A program made the position numbers and the translations under genes. Source: an uncultured Oscillospiraceae bacterium (GTDB taxonomy: Bacteria; Bacillota; Clostridia; Oscillospirales; Oscillospiraceae). Taken from it: DNA of 52,493 nucleotides. Positions 20,638 to 30,554 of the stretch are shown piece after piece. The notes below the pieces were generated by a model, which was not told the DNA's origin, did not search any database, and was given only the letters and a program-made list of their open reading frames with translations. The stretch spans positions 1 to 52,493 of the forward strand of contig CANREY010000003.1 in the NCBI GenBank assembly GCA_947629755.1, given 5' to 3'. How positions within the stretch are numbered: position 1 is the first letter of the stretch; each line of letters begins with the position of its first letter.

Positions 20638-21384
20638 TCAGGACGTGTAGAGGAGCCTTCCTCCCTGTTCCTCGTCGTATATGACGTTCTGTCCGCTCCC
20701 GGCCTGGGGGTTTTGCTTCGTGAAGTGGTCTAAAAGCTGGAACTTCCTGTCCAGATCCTCCACCCGGCCGAAATTCACGTTGTAGCCGTTATAGTCAAAC
20801 GCCACTGACGAGAGATTGCTCACGTCCAGCCACTTCACCATTCCCAGAACATTGTTGTCCGTCAGGGCCTTCATAAACTCCTTTAGCGACGACAGCCTCG
20901 CGCTCTCGCCGTCCCCAAGGTCCAGGTCCCGCCCCACCTCAGGCTCCACGGGCGTTATGCCCCTGACCTCCACGTTCCCCTCCGGGGCCGCGGCCAGACG
21001 GTCAAGGATACGCAGACTGCTGTCAAGTATGAGATACTCCCCATCGAAGGCCACGGTGACAGCGGGCAGGCTCTCGGTTATCTTTATTATGACCTTCCCC
21101 GGAAGGTCCCTTTTCACGCTCACCGTGTCCACATACGGCAGCGCCTTTTTGATGCTTATTTCAGCGCTCCCCGCGCCGACGAAGAATATGCTGTCGTCCA
21201 GCTCAAGTCCTGAGGCGTCTATGACCTCCTTGGGGGTATACTTCACCGCGCCCTCCACCGTTATCTCCGACACCTTGAAAAAAAGCGCCATAGCCGCAAT
21301 GGCCGCAATGGCGAAGAACGCCACGGCCATGGTGATGTAGAGCGCCGTCCCGCCGGCGCGCCTGTATGTCCCCTTGTTACCCAT
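20638..21384 (-). CDS. ftsQ: Cell division protein FtsQ/DivIB (POTRA)
   Basis: Single N-terminal TM, 'ITVEGAVKYTPKEVIDASGL' POTRA-like; position between murA and ftsZ. Confidence 0.85.
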   Translation of the reverse strand: MGNKGTYRRAGGTALYITMAVAFFAIAAIAAMALFFKVSEITVEGAVKYTPKEVIDASGLELDDSIFFVGAGSAEISIKKALPYVDTVSVKRDLPGKVIIKITESLPAVTVAFDGEYLILDSSLRILDRLAAAPEGNVEVRGITPVEPEVGRDLDLGDGESARLSSLKEFMKALTDNNVLGMVKWLDVSNLSSVAFDYNGYNVNFGRVEDLDRKFQLLDHFTKQNPQAGSGQNVIYDEEQGGRLLYTS

Positions 21385-21385
21385 G

Positions 21386-22651
21386 TCATTTGTCCTTTCG
21401 ATCTATTCTCTCGGCGCGGCCTCCAAGCATCATGAGGCTGTCCGCTATCTTCCCGTATCCTCTGTCGATGTGGCAAAGCCGGCTTATCTCCGTCTCGCCC
21501 TCGGCGGCCAGCGCCGCCACTATGAGCGCCGCCCCGCCCCGAAGGTCCGTGGCCTCCACCTTTGCCCCGTGGAGCTTTTTCGTCCCCTCGACGATGGCCA
21601 CTCTCCCGTCCACCCTTATGTCCGCGCCGAGCCTTATGAGCTCCGGCACGTGGCGGTATCTGTTCTGAAATACTGTCTCCACAAAGGCCGTGGCCCCTTC
21701 CGCCACCGCCGCGGCCGCCATCAGCACCGGCTGGGCGTCCGTGGGAAAGCCGGGATACGGCCCCGTAATTATTGTCCCCGGCGGTACAGGTCTTTTCTCC
21801 ATGACGCACCGAAGCTCGTCTCCGTTTTCGGTTATCCGCGCTCCCATGCGCCGGAAGGCCCCGATCACCGCCCTCATGTCGCCGGTGTCGGCGTTTACGA
21901 GCGCTATGTCCCCTCCCGCGGCCGTCACCGCCGATATGTACGTGGCCGCCGCTATCCTGTCTGGGATCACCGTGTGCTCCGCGTAAGCCCTCGCGGTCCC
22001 GCCCTCCACTGTTACTGTGGAGGTCCCGGCCCCCGTGACGTTCACGCCCAGCTTTTTAAGGTACTCCCCCAGATCCCGTATCTCCGGCTCTCTTGCGGCG
22101 TTGGTTATGAAGGTCACGCCCTCCGCCCCGGCGGCGGCCAGCATACTGTTCTCCGTGGCCCCCACGCTCGGTATGGGAAGGTCTATCCTTGCCCCCGTGA
22201 GCTTTGCGGCCTTGCATATGAGGTCCCCGCCGTTTTCCTTAACGTCGGCTCCCAGCAGCCTCATTGCCTTAAGGTGCAGGTCTATGGGCCTCGGCCCCAG
22301 CTCGCACCCGCCCGGCATGGACAGTGTGGCCTCGCCGCAGCGGGCCAATATGGGCCCTAAGAATATGACCGACGAGCGCATACGCCGCATGAGCTCATCA
22401 GGTATGTCGCACCGCGTTATTTTCCGGGAATCTACCCGGACGGTGCCGTCCTCAAATTCCGCCTCGCACCCCAGATGCCGCAGAATGTCTATCGCCGCGT
22501 GCACGTCCGTAAGGTCCGGGCAATTTCTTATAACGCTCTCGCCGCCCTCCAGGACAGTGGCGGCCAATACGGGCAGGACGCTGTTTTTCGCCCCTTGGAC
22601 GGCTATCCGCCCGGAGAGCCGCTCCCCGCCCCAAATCTTCAAAACGCTCAT
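21386..22651 (-). CDS. murA: UDP-N-acetylglucosamine 1-carboxyvinyltransferase
   Basis: 'LSGRIAVQGAKNSVLPVLAATVL', 'GGCELGPRPIDLHLKAMRLLGA', 'TGPYPGFPTDAQPVLMA'. Confidence 0.97.
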   Translation of the reverse strand: MSVLKIWGGERLSGRIAVQGAKNSVLPVLAATVLEGGESVIRNCPDLTDVHAAIDILRHLGCEAEFEDGTVRVDSRKITRCDIPDELMRRMRSSVIFLGPILARCGEATLSMPGGCELGPRPIDLHLKAMRLLGADVKENGGDLICKAAKLTGARIDLPIPSVGATENSMLAAAGAEGVTFITNAAREPEIRDLGEYLKKLGVNVTGAGTSTVTVEGGTARAYAEHTVIPDRIAAATYISAVTAAGGDIALVNADTGDMRAVIGAFRRMGARITENGDELRCVMEKRPVPPGTIITGPYPGFPTDAQPVLMAAAAVAEGATAFVETVFQNRYRHVPELIRLGADIRVDGRVAIVEGTKKLHGAKVEATDLRGGAALIVAALAAEGETEISRLCHIDRGYGKIADSLMMLGGRAERIDRKDK

Positions 22652-22710
22652 AGTTACCCCCGAAAAGCATGATGTTTTCAGGTCATACTATGCGCCGTCC
22701 GCTTTTCAGG

Positions 22711-23835
22711 TCACTTTTTTAAAAGCTCCGATATAACCTCCACTATCTTCCCCGACGCGTCCCGAACTCCGAGCTTCGCGCTCCCTCTCTCAAGAGCGTC
22801 CAGCCGGGCCCTGTCCCGTATAAGGCTCACCGCCGTATTATAGAGCTGTTCCCCGGTGAGCCCCTCCTCGGATACAAGTATGGCCCCGCCGGCCTTCTCA
22901 AGCTCGCGGGCGTTTTTCGTCTGCTGGTCGTTTGTGACGTTGGGGCTGGGCACAAGTATGGAGGCCCTGCCCAGCGCCGTTATCTCCGCCAGCGTTGAGG
23001 CCCCCGCCCTGCAAAGGATAAGGTCCGCCGCCGTCATAACAAGTCCCATGTCGTCTATATAGGGCCTTAAGTCCACCCAGGCGGGCAGTCCGTAGACCCC
23101 CATCTCGCCCAGTCTCTCTATCATACGCGCAACGCCCGTGTCGCCGTTGCCCGTGGCGTGGAGGTGGTGCATGGCACCGCTTCTGGAATTGAGGCGGATA
23201 AAATCCGCCATCTTGCTGTTCATGTTGTCCGCGCCAAGGCTCCCCCAGAAGGACACGACCAGCGGCTTTCCCGCGATGCCCAGCCGCCTTTTGGCCTCCT
23301 CGCGGCTAAATCGCAGAAAGTCCTCCCTTATGGGCGTGCCGGTTATGACGACCCGCTCCGGCTTTTTGCAGTGCTCCTTTACCGAGGGGAAGGCCGCCAT
23401 CACCCTGTCCACCGTGCCGGAGAGCATCTTCGTGGTGAGCCCCGGCACCGCGTTTGACTCGTGTACGGCCGTGGGTATCCCCCTCCCGGCGGCGGCCTTC
23501 AGCACGGGGTAGCACACGTACCCTCCCGTGCCTATCACCGCGTCCGGCGCGTACACGTCCAGTATCTCCCGGCACTCCTTTTTTGACACCGAGAGATTTT
23601 TCAGCGTAGTCATATTGTGCTTTATATCCCCCGGCTTTATACCGCGGGCAAAGCCCGTTATGGTTATGTTTCGTATCTCATATCCGGCGGCGGGTATGAG
23701 CCTGTTTTCCAGCTCCCGTCCCGCGCCCACGAACAAAAACTCGCTTCCTGGCATGGTCTCCCTGAGCCTGCCCGCAATGGCCAGAGCCGGGTTTATGTGA
23801 CCCGCCGTCCCGCCGCAAACCATCAAAAACTTCAT
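22711..23835 (-). CDS. murG: Undecaprenyldiphospho-muramoylpentapeptide beta-N-acetylglucosaminyltransferase
   Basis: 'GGTAGHINPALAIA', 'VGTGGYVCYPVLKAAAGRGIPTAVHESNAVPGL', 'CRAGASTLAEITALGRASILVPSP'. Confidence 0.97.
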   Translation of the reverse strand: MKFLMVCGGTAGHINPALAIAGRLRETMPGSEFLFVGAGRELENRLIPAAGYEIRNITITGFARGIKPGDIKHNMTTLKNLSVSKKECREILDVYAPDAVIGTGGYVCYPVLKAAAGRGIPTAVHESNAVPGLTTKMLSGTVDRVMAAFPSVKEHCKKPERVVITGTPIREDFLRFSREEAKRRLGIAGKPLVVSFWGSLGADNMNSKMADFIRLNSRSGAMHHLHATGNGDTGVARMIERLGEMGVYGLPAWVDLRPYIDDMGLVMTAADLILCRAGASTLAEITALGRASILVPSPNVTNDQQTKNARELEKAGGAILVSEEGLTGEQLYNTAVSLIRDRARLDALERGSAKLGVRDASGKIVEVISELLKK

Positions 23836-25043
23836 TTATCCTTCTCGCCCTTCCTTTTTCTTAACGGAATATCTCTTGATACCGACAGAACTATTCCCAT
23901 CTCTATCAGCTGTATCCAAAGCGCCGTACCGCCATAGCTGAAAAACGGCAGTGAGATACCCGTACACGGAACAAGGTTCGTGACCACGGCCACGTTCAAA
24001 AATACCTGTATGGCCAGAAGGCTCGTTATGCCCGTAATGACCAGGGCTCCGAAGCGGTCCCGCGCGTGGAGCGCCAGCCAGTAGCCGCGGATAATGAGAA
24101 GGGCGAAGAGCACCAAAATGAGCATCGCTCCCACAAACCCCAGCTCCTCGCATACAATGGAGAAGATGAAGTCGTTGTGCTCCTCCGGAAGGTACATATA
24201 CTTCTGATGTCCCTGCCCCAGCCCCAGGCCCAGAAGGCCCCCGGAGCCGATGGCGTAGAGCGACTGGATTATCTGAAGGCCCGTGTCCAGCGGATCGGAC
24301 CAGGGATCGCGCCAGGAGGTTATGCGCGAGGAGGCGTAGGCCATCTTCGTGACTATGAGCCACCCGGCCAGCCCCACCACTATGAGCCCCACGGCGAAGT
24401 ACTGCCAGCGCGTGCCCCCGGCGAACATCATTATTGCCCCTATGGCTATAACGATGACCGAGGCGGATATATGCGGCTCTAAGAGGAGAAGTCCCACTGT
24501 GACCACAAGTATCCCCGCGAAGGGCATAACTCCGTATTTGAAGGTCCCCATGAGGTTACGGTAGTTGCAGATAAGGTCGGCAAAGGCGAGTATAATGGCG
24601 AGCTTTGCAAATTCCGAGGGCTGGAAGGTGGTAAAGCCCAAGTCGAACCAGCGGTTTGCGCCCACCGTGGAGCGCCCCACGCCGAAAAACGGCACCAGCG
24701 CCAGCATCACAAGGGTAAAAAGCAAAAGTGGCATTGCCCAGCGGCGGTAGAAATTCGTGGAAAATCTTGAGGCCACTATCATCATCACAACACCCGTCAC
24801 GGCGAATACGAGCTGCTTTACAAAGTATTCCGTGGCGTTGCCCTCGGAGTAATAGGCTCTGGCGAAGCTGGCCGACAGGACCATCACCACGCCTATCATC
24901 AGTATAAGAAGCGTCAGCAGAAAGAAGGGAAGGTCGATAGGCCCGCGTTGCGCACGGCTCTCGTCGGTCCTGTCCCGGAGCTCACGGGCGGCGTATTTCG
25001 TCTCGCCCCCCACGGCCTCGGCCGCGCTCTGGTATTTGTCCAT
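23832..25043 (-). CDS. ftsW: Peptidoglycan glycosyltransferase FtsW (SEDS family)
   Basis: 'QPSEFAKLAIILAFADL', 'LPEEHNDFIFSIVCEELGFVGA', 'GISLPFFSYGGTALW'; start refined to 25043. Confidence 0.95.
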   Translation of the reverse strand: MDKYQSAAEAVGGETKYAARELRDRTDESRAQRGPIDLPFFLLTLLILMIGVVMVLSASFARAYYSEGNATEYFVKQLVFAVTGVVMMIVASRFSTNFYRRWAMPLLLFTLVMLALVPFFGVGRSTVGANRWFDLGFTTFQPSEFAKLAIILAFADLICNYRNLMGTFKYGVMPFAGILVVTVGLLLLEPHISASVIVIAIGAIMMFAGGTRWQYFAVGLIVVGLAGWLIVTKMAYASSRITSWRDPWSDPLDTGLQIIQSLYAIGSGGLLGLGLGQGHQKYMYLPEEHNDFIFSIVCEELGFVGAMLILVLFALLIIRGYWLALHARDRFGALVITGITSLLAIQVFLNVAVVTNLVPCTGISLPFFSYGGTALWIQLIEMGIVLSVSRDIPLRKRKGEKDK

Positions 25044-25078
25044 TCTCTCCCCTCCCTCGTTCAAAATTCAGATGATCG

Positions 25079-26074
25079 TCAAATGCGGGCCCGCAGATAG
25101 GTCCCGAAAAAGCTCAGTACAGCCATAAGCGCCGAAATACCCACGAACACCGTGAATATCCGCCTCTCGCCCCAGCCGGACAGCTCCAGATGGTGGTGCA
25201 AGGGTGCCATCTTGAAAAAGCGCTTGCCGTGGGTAAGCTTGAAGTACGCCACCTGGATTATATCCGACAGCGTCTCCACGATATATACAAGCCCCAGCGG
25301 CACAAGAATGAGCGGCATGTCAAGGGCGAAGGCCGTGGCGCACACCGCCCCGCCTAAAAAGAGGGACCCCGTGTCCCCCATGAAGACCTTGGCGGGGTAG
25401 AAGTTGAAAACAAGAAATCCCACGAGCCCCCCGGCCAGCGCCGCGCCGAAAAGTCCCACGGAGCTATAACCCCACGCCGCCGCTATGGCCGCGTAGCACA
25501 CCGCCACGGGCGTTGTCACCCCCGCCGCCAGACCGTCGATGCCGTCCGTAATGTTCACGGCGTTGACGCACCCGACTATGATGAACACCGCCAGCGCCAG
25601 ATAGACGGGGTAGGGTATATTCAGGCTTACGTCAAAAAAGGGCACATACAGCGCGTGGAAGTTAAGATGTCCCTCCAGCCTCAAGAGAAGTATGAGCACC
25701 ACCGCGGCGGCCACCTGCAATATGAGCTTCTGCGCCGCCGTAAGGCCAAGATTTTGCTTTTTCTTCACCTTCTCGTAGTCGTCAAGAAATCCTATGAGCC
25801 CGAAAAGGAGCGAGAACACAAGTATTATTATGTGCCGCCAATCCCCGGCCATTATCTCGTCTAAGCCCCCGACTACGCACATAAAGGTCACGCCCGTTAT
25901 GAACATGAGCCCGCCCATTGTGGGGGTCCCCTGCTTTCCTGAGTGCCAGGAGGGGCCGTTTTCCTTTATGGTCTGTCCGGCGTGCATTCGGCGAAGGGCC
26001 GGTATGAGCACCAGCCCCACCGCCACCGTCACCAGGAATGAGCCCGTAAAGGCCCAGATAAGGTCTAAGATCAT
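25079..26074 (-). CDS. mraY: Phospho-N-acetylmuramoyl-pentapeptide-transferase
   Basis: 'GTPTMGGLMFI', 'FLDDYEKVKKKQNLGLTAAQKL', 'NAVNITDGIDGLAAG', 'FMGDTGSLFLGG', 'MAPLHHHLELSGWGE'; start refined to 26074. Confidence 0.96.
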   Translation of the reverse strand: MILDLIWAFTGSFLVTVAVGLVLIPALRRMHAGQTIKENGPSWHSGKQGTPTMGGLMFITGVTFMCVVGGLDEIMAGDWRHIIILVFSLLFGLIGFLDDYEKVKKKQNLGLTAAQKLILQVAAAVVLILLLRLEGHLNFHALYVPFFDVSLNIPYPVYLALAVFIIVGCVNAVNITDGIDGLAAGVTTPVAVCYAAIAAAWGYSSVGLFGAALAGGLVGFLVFNFYPAKVFMGDTGSLFLGGAVCATAFALDMPLILVPLGLVYIVETLSDIIQVAYFKLTHGKRFFKMAPLHHHLELSGWGERRIFTVFVGISALMAVLSFFGTYLRARI

Positions 26075-26084
26075 GTTCCCGTCC

Positions 26085-27536
26085 TCACATTGCTTTCGCG
26101 TTTTTGAAATATTCCGCCACGACCTCACGCTCGTCCAGATGGTGCTTTACGTGGTCGATCTCCTGATACGTCTCGTGGCCCTTCCCCGCCAGCACCACCG
26201 TGTCGCCTGCCTTCGCTATGTCAAGGGCCCTCGCTATGGCCTCCCGCCTGTCGCAGATGACCTCAACGGGCTTATTTTCGCCCTTTATGCCCTTCATTAT
26301 CTCGTCGATTATGGCCTCCGGCCTCTCGGTCCGCGGGTTATCCGAGGTCACTATCACGTAGTCCGACAGTCTCTCGGCGATCTCACCCATTATTGGCCGC
26401 TTCACCGGGTCCCTGTCACCGCCGCAGCCAAAGAGGACTATGACCCGCCCCTTTGTAAAGCCCCTGACGGTCTTTAAAATATTCTCCAGCGCGTCCGGCG
26501 TGTGGGCGTAGTCAATGAGCACCGTGTAGTCAGTGCCCGTGGGCACCACCTCCGCCCGGCCCTTCACGCCGGCGCAGTCACAAAGCGCCGCCTTGACCTT
26601 ATCCACCGTCACCCCGGCGCATATGCACGCCGCCGTGGCCGCCAAGGCGTTATATACCGAGAACATACCCGGTATTCCCAGCCTTATCTTCTCAAGCTTC
26701 CCCGTCATCAAAGCGCAGAAGCTCACGGAGCTTGCGTGGAGCTTTATGTCCCTCGCCGTCAGGTCCGCCTCGTCGGATTTCGCGGAGTAGGTGTATATCT
26801 CCCCCGTGGCGGCCTTCAGCATGGTATCGCTCCATGGGTCGTCTATGTTTATTATGGCCCTGTCGCACATGGTGAAGAGCCTTGACTTGGCCTTTGCGTA
26901 CTCCTCCATGGTCCTGTGGAAGTCCAGATGGTCCTCCGTGAGGTTGGTGAATATGCCCTCCATGAACCTTATGCCGTACACCCTGTCAAGGTATAGGGCG
27001 TGGGAGGACACCTCCATCACCACGTACTCACACCCCTCGTCCGCCATCTGCCGGAGTAACGCTTGGAGCTCCAAGCAGTCCGGCGTGGTCCGGTCAGTCT
27101 CAAATTCCTCGGAGCCTATCATGTTCCTGTTTGTGCCGATGAGCCCCACCTTTACGCCCAGCGTCTCCTCCAAGACCGTCTTTATGAGGTTTGTGGTGGT
27201 CGTCTTCCCGTTTGTGCCGGTGACGCCAATCATCTTCATACGCCGGGAGGGGTTGCCGTATAGGTTCCCCGCCGCCGCGGCCATGGCCCTCCGGGAATCT
27301 CGCACCGTCACCGACGGCACGCCCTCAGGGACCTCCTCCCCGATTACCGCCGCGGCCCCGGCCGCGACCGCCGCGTCTATGAACCGGTGGCCGTCGCTCT
27401 CGTAGCCCCTGACCGCCACGAAAACCGACCCCTCGGTCACCTTTCGCGAGTCCGCCACAAGGCCCGTGACCTCGGTGTCGAGATCCGCGCTCACGCTCAC
27501 AATATCAAGTCCAGAAATAAGCTCGCCAAGCTTCAT
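26085..27536 (-). CDS. murE: UDP-N-acetylmuramoyl-tripeptide synthetase MurE
   Basis: 'GVTGTNGKTTTTNLIKTVLE', 'DYAHTPDALENILKTVRGF', 'TSDNPRTERPEAIIDEI'. Confidence 0.95.
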   Translation of the reverse strand: MKLGELISGLDIVSVSADLDTEVTGLVADSRKVTEGSVFVAVRGYESDGHRFIDAAVAAGAAAVIGEEVPEGVPSVTVRDSRRAMAAAAGNLYGNPSRRMKMIGVTGTNGKTTTTNLIKTVLEETLGVKVGLIGTNRNMIGSEEFETDRTTPDCLELQALLRQMADEGCEYVVMEVSSHALYLDRVYGIRFMEGIFTNLTEDHLDFHRTMEEYAKAKSRLFTMCDRAIINIDDPWSDTMLKAATGEIYTYSAKSDEADLTARDIKLHASSVSFCALMTGKLEKIRLGIPGMFSVYNALAATAACICAGVTVDKVKAALCDCAGVKGRAEVVPTGTDYTVLIDYAHTPDALENILKTVRGFTKGRVIVLFGCGGDRDPVKRPIMGEIAERLSDYVIVTSDNPRTERPEAIIDEIMKGIKGENKPVEVICDRREAIARALDIAKAGDTVVLAGKGHETYQEIDHVKHHLDEREVVAEYFKNAKAM

Positions 27537-27565
27537 AAGCTCACCTGCCCGGAAAAACTGACTTA

Positions 27566-29896
27566 TTAATATTCGCCAAGGTTCGTGCTGTCCACCAGCG
27601 TCACGCTTATGACAGCGCCGTAAGGCACCTCAGTGCCCTGCTCCACCGCCTGAGAGGCTATCTTCACCCCTGAGATGGTTGGCGACGCGCCGGAGGTATC
27701 GAGGAACAGGCCCAGATTCTGGAGCTTGTTTCTCGCCTGCTTCACGCTGAGGCCCGTAAGGTCCGGGACCTCCACCTGCTTCTCCTCCGGGCTCTCGCCC
27801 CGGTAGAGTATCAGCTGGCTCCCCGCCGCCACTTGGGCCCCCTGCGTGGGCATCTGGGCGGTGACCGTTTCGCCCTCGCCTATCTCCCTCACCGTCAGGC
27901 CCAGCTCGTTTATCTGCTCCCTTGCCGAGACTATGTCCTTCCCCGTGAATTTGGGCACCGTCACGTCAAGAAGCGCCTCCTCCTCCGGGGTGTAGTGGGG
28001 CTGTACGCCCAGATACGGCAGTACCTCGCCCATTATTTTTCCCACATACGGGGCCGCCATCTGGCCGCCGCCTATGTATATGCCGCTCTCACTGCTGGGG
28101 TTGTCGAGCACTAAGAGCACCGCGATCTCCGGGTCCTCCGTGGGAGCCACGCCGCAGAAGGACACCATGTACTCCTTCACGCCTGTCGCCACGAAAAGCG
28201 GCGTCTTTGTGGTGGTCCCCGTCTTCCCGCCCACGTTGTAGCCGGGGACGTAGGCGTTTGAACCCGTGCCGCCCTCGTCGGCCACCACTGAGCGCAGTAT
28301 ATCGGCCACTAAGGCGCTTGTCTCCTCGCTTATTACCTGCCTTACCACCTTGGGCTCGCGGGAGTACACTACCTCCCCGTCCTCGTTCTCTATCTCCTTT
28401 ACGATGTAGGGCTCCATGAGGTACCCGCCGTTCACCGCGGCGGACACCGCCGTTATCATCTGTATGGGCGTGACGTTGAAGGTTTGCCCGAAGGACGCGG
28501 CGGCCAGGGACGACTTGTCAAGGGGATTTAAAAACTGCTCATCAGTCCACCACTGGCCCTCCGTCTCGCCGGAGAGGTCCACGCCCGTCTTCTCCCTCAG
28601 CCCGAAGGCCCTGACGTAGTTATTGTACGTCTCCGCCCCTATTTTGAGCCCTATGTTCACGAAAGCCACGTTGCACGAGTGCATCGCCGCCTCTCTTAAG
28701 GTCTGGTCCCCGTGGCCTATGCGCTTCCAGCAGTTAAGGTCCGTGTCGCGGCCCGGTATGGTCCCGGCGGGTATTTTCGCGTTACAGCGGAAGTTGTCGT
28801 TTTCGTGTACGACGCCCTCCTCAAGCCCTATGGCCATGGTGATAATCTTGAATACCGACCCCGGCTCGTAGGTATCGGATAGCGCCATATCGCGCCACAT
28901 GGCGTACTGGGCGTCCTGTATGGCCTTGCTTCTCTCCTCCTCGTCCTCGATGAGGGCTATCTCCTTAAGCTTCTCCTCCGACAGCGTGAATGGGTCGTTA
29001 AGGTCGTAGGCGTTGGCGTTGGCAAGAGCCAGTATCTCCCCGGTCTTCACGTCCATGACTATGACGCACCCGCCGTTTTGTATATAGTTTGCCTTCATGG
29101 CCTGCTGGAGATACTTCTCCGCTATGGCCTGTATAGTGCTGTCCAGCGTCAGCGTCACGTCGTTGCCATCGATGGCGTCGTTATAGTTTTGGTAATTTTC
29201 AAAGAGCATCTGCGTGCCGTTCCGGGCCACCAGCCTCACCACCGAGCCGTTGGTGCCCTCAAGCTTTGAGTCATAGAGCGCCTCTATCCCCTCAAGCCCG
29301 TAGTTGTCCGTGCCCACAAAGCCAATGACGTGGCAGGCTAAAGACCCCATGGGGTAATAGCGCTTTGAGTCCTCCTCTATGTGGACCCCGGCGAGGCTGT
29401 TCTCCTTTATGAACTCCCTCACCTCGTCCGTCTTGTCCGCCTCAAGCTTCTTGGCCACGGTCTTGTACCAGCTCTTGGTGTCCTTCATCATCTCCAGCAT
29501 GGTCTCCCGGCTCACGCCCTGGTCGCCCAGTATCCTTTCAAGGCCCGTGGCTATGAGCTCCGGGTCGTCCCCGTAGCGCTTTTCGTTCTCCTTATACTCC
29601 TTGGTTGAGTATAGCTGGATCTCATAAGGCGATATGAACACGTTATACGCCGTGGCGCTCTGGGCCAGGGCGTTTTTGTTCGTGTCGTATATCGTCCCCC
29701 GTGAGGCCGCCACTGAGACGGTCCTTGTCTGCTGGTTCACGGCCTGCTCCTCGTAGAAGTCGTGGTCCACGATCATAAGCTTGTATAGTCTCCCCACCAG
29801 AACGGAAAAAGCAACTATGCCGCACACTAAAGCCAGGACAAGTGTGCGGCCAAGTATCATTTTATTCGGTCTCTGGGTACCCTTGGATCGTGCCAT
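27566..29896 (-). CDS. SpoVD/PBP2-type penicillin-binding protein with PASTA domains
   Basis: Transpeptidase 'YEPGSVFKIITMA', 'GGKTGTTTK'; two C-terminal PASTA domains; dcw position. Confidence 0.93.
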   Translation of the reverse strand: MARSKGTQRPNKMILGRTLVLALVCGIVAFSVLVGRLYKLMIVDHDFYEEQAVNQQTRTVSVAASRGTIYDTNKNALAQSATAYNVFISPYEIQLYSTKEYKENEKRYGDDPELIATGLERILGDQGVSRETMLEMMKDTKSWYKTVAKKLEADKTDEVREFIKENSLAGVHIEEDSKRYYPMGSLACHVIGFVGTDNYGLEGIEALYDSKLEGTNGSVVRLVARNGTQMLFENYQNYNDAIDGNDVTLTLDSTIQAIAEKYLQQAMKANYIQNGGCVIVMDVKTGEILALANANAYDLNDPFTLSEEKLKEIALIEDEEERSKAIQDAQYAMWRDMALSDTYEPGSVFKIITMAIGLEEGVVHENDNFRCNAKIPAGTIPGRDTDLNCWKRIGHGDQTLREAAMHSCNVAFVNIGLKIGAETYNNYVRAFGLREKTGVDLSGETEGQWWTDEQFLNPLDKSSLAAASFGQTFNVTPIQMITAVSAAVNGGYLMEPYIVKEIENEDGEVVYSREPKVVRQVISEETSALVADILRSVVADEGGTGSNAYVPGYNVGGKTGTTTKTPLFVATGVKEYMVSFCGVAPTEDPEIAVLLVLDNPSSESGIYIGGGQMAAPYVGKIMGEVLPYLGVQPHYTPEEEALLDVTVPKFTGKDIVSAREQINELGLTVREIGEGETVTAQMPTQGAQVAAGSQLILYRGESPEEKQVEVPDLTGLSVKQARNKLQNLGLFLDTSGASPTISGVKIASQAVEQGTEVPYGAVISVTLVDSTNLGEY

Positions 29897-29960
29897 GTCA
29901 AACTCCTAAATCGCGCCCTGATGTGGAATGCCTATAATGCCTATAATAATTTATTGTCCA

Positions 29961-30518
29961 TCAGCTGAAATATTCCGGTATGGACTTTATGAATTTCACA
30001 AATCTGGCCGTCAGCGTGGCCGTCTCGTCCTCGTTCAATATCTGCGCCCTGTCGGAGAGTATCACGTTTGACCTGTCAAGCTCCGAGGTCTCCGCCTTCA
30101 CCATGCCGAGGATATTCACAGCGTAGGTCTCTATCTCCGACATATTGAAAAGCATGTTGTGCTTTATCTCCAGCGCCTCCCGTTGCTGCTCAAGCTCCGC
30201 TATGTCCGTCTCCACGGCCTTTATCTCCCCCGACAGTCCCGCCAGCCTCACGTGGCCTAACAGCACCACCACGAAAAGCGCCGCCACCGCTACGGCTCCC
30301 AGTATCGCCAAGAGCGGGAGCCCGAAGGCCTGGGCCTTCGCCTCCTCCTTGGCCGCGGCGCGCTCGCGGGCCCGCTCACGGGCACGCTCAAGGGCGTATT
30401 CGTCATATGACCGCTCCTTTTGCGGGAGCTCGTACTCCTCGGCCGTCCGGTCAAGGTCGTAGGCCACGTTGCCGTAAACGGCTCCGGAGGCGTATCTCAT
30501 TTGCGCTGTTGCTGCCAT
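29961..30518 (-). CDS. ftsL: FtsL-like cell division protein
   Basis: Single TM followed by a coiled coil 'LSGEIKAVETDIAELEQQREALEIKHNMLF'; located between rsmH and the PBP gene. Confidence 0.7.
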   Translation of the reverse strand: MAATAQMRYASGAVYGNVAYDLDRTAEEYELPQKERSYDEYALERARERARERAAAKEEAKAQAFGLPLLAILGAVAVAALFVVVLLGHVRLAGLSGEIKAVETDIAELEQQREALEIKHNMLFNMSEIETYAVNILGMVKAETSELDRSNVILSDRAQILNEDETATLTARFVKFIKSIPEYFS

Positions 30519-30554
30519 ATCTTCCGGTCCTTTCGGGTTTTTTCTGTCCTTCGC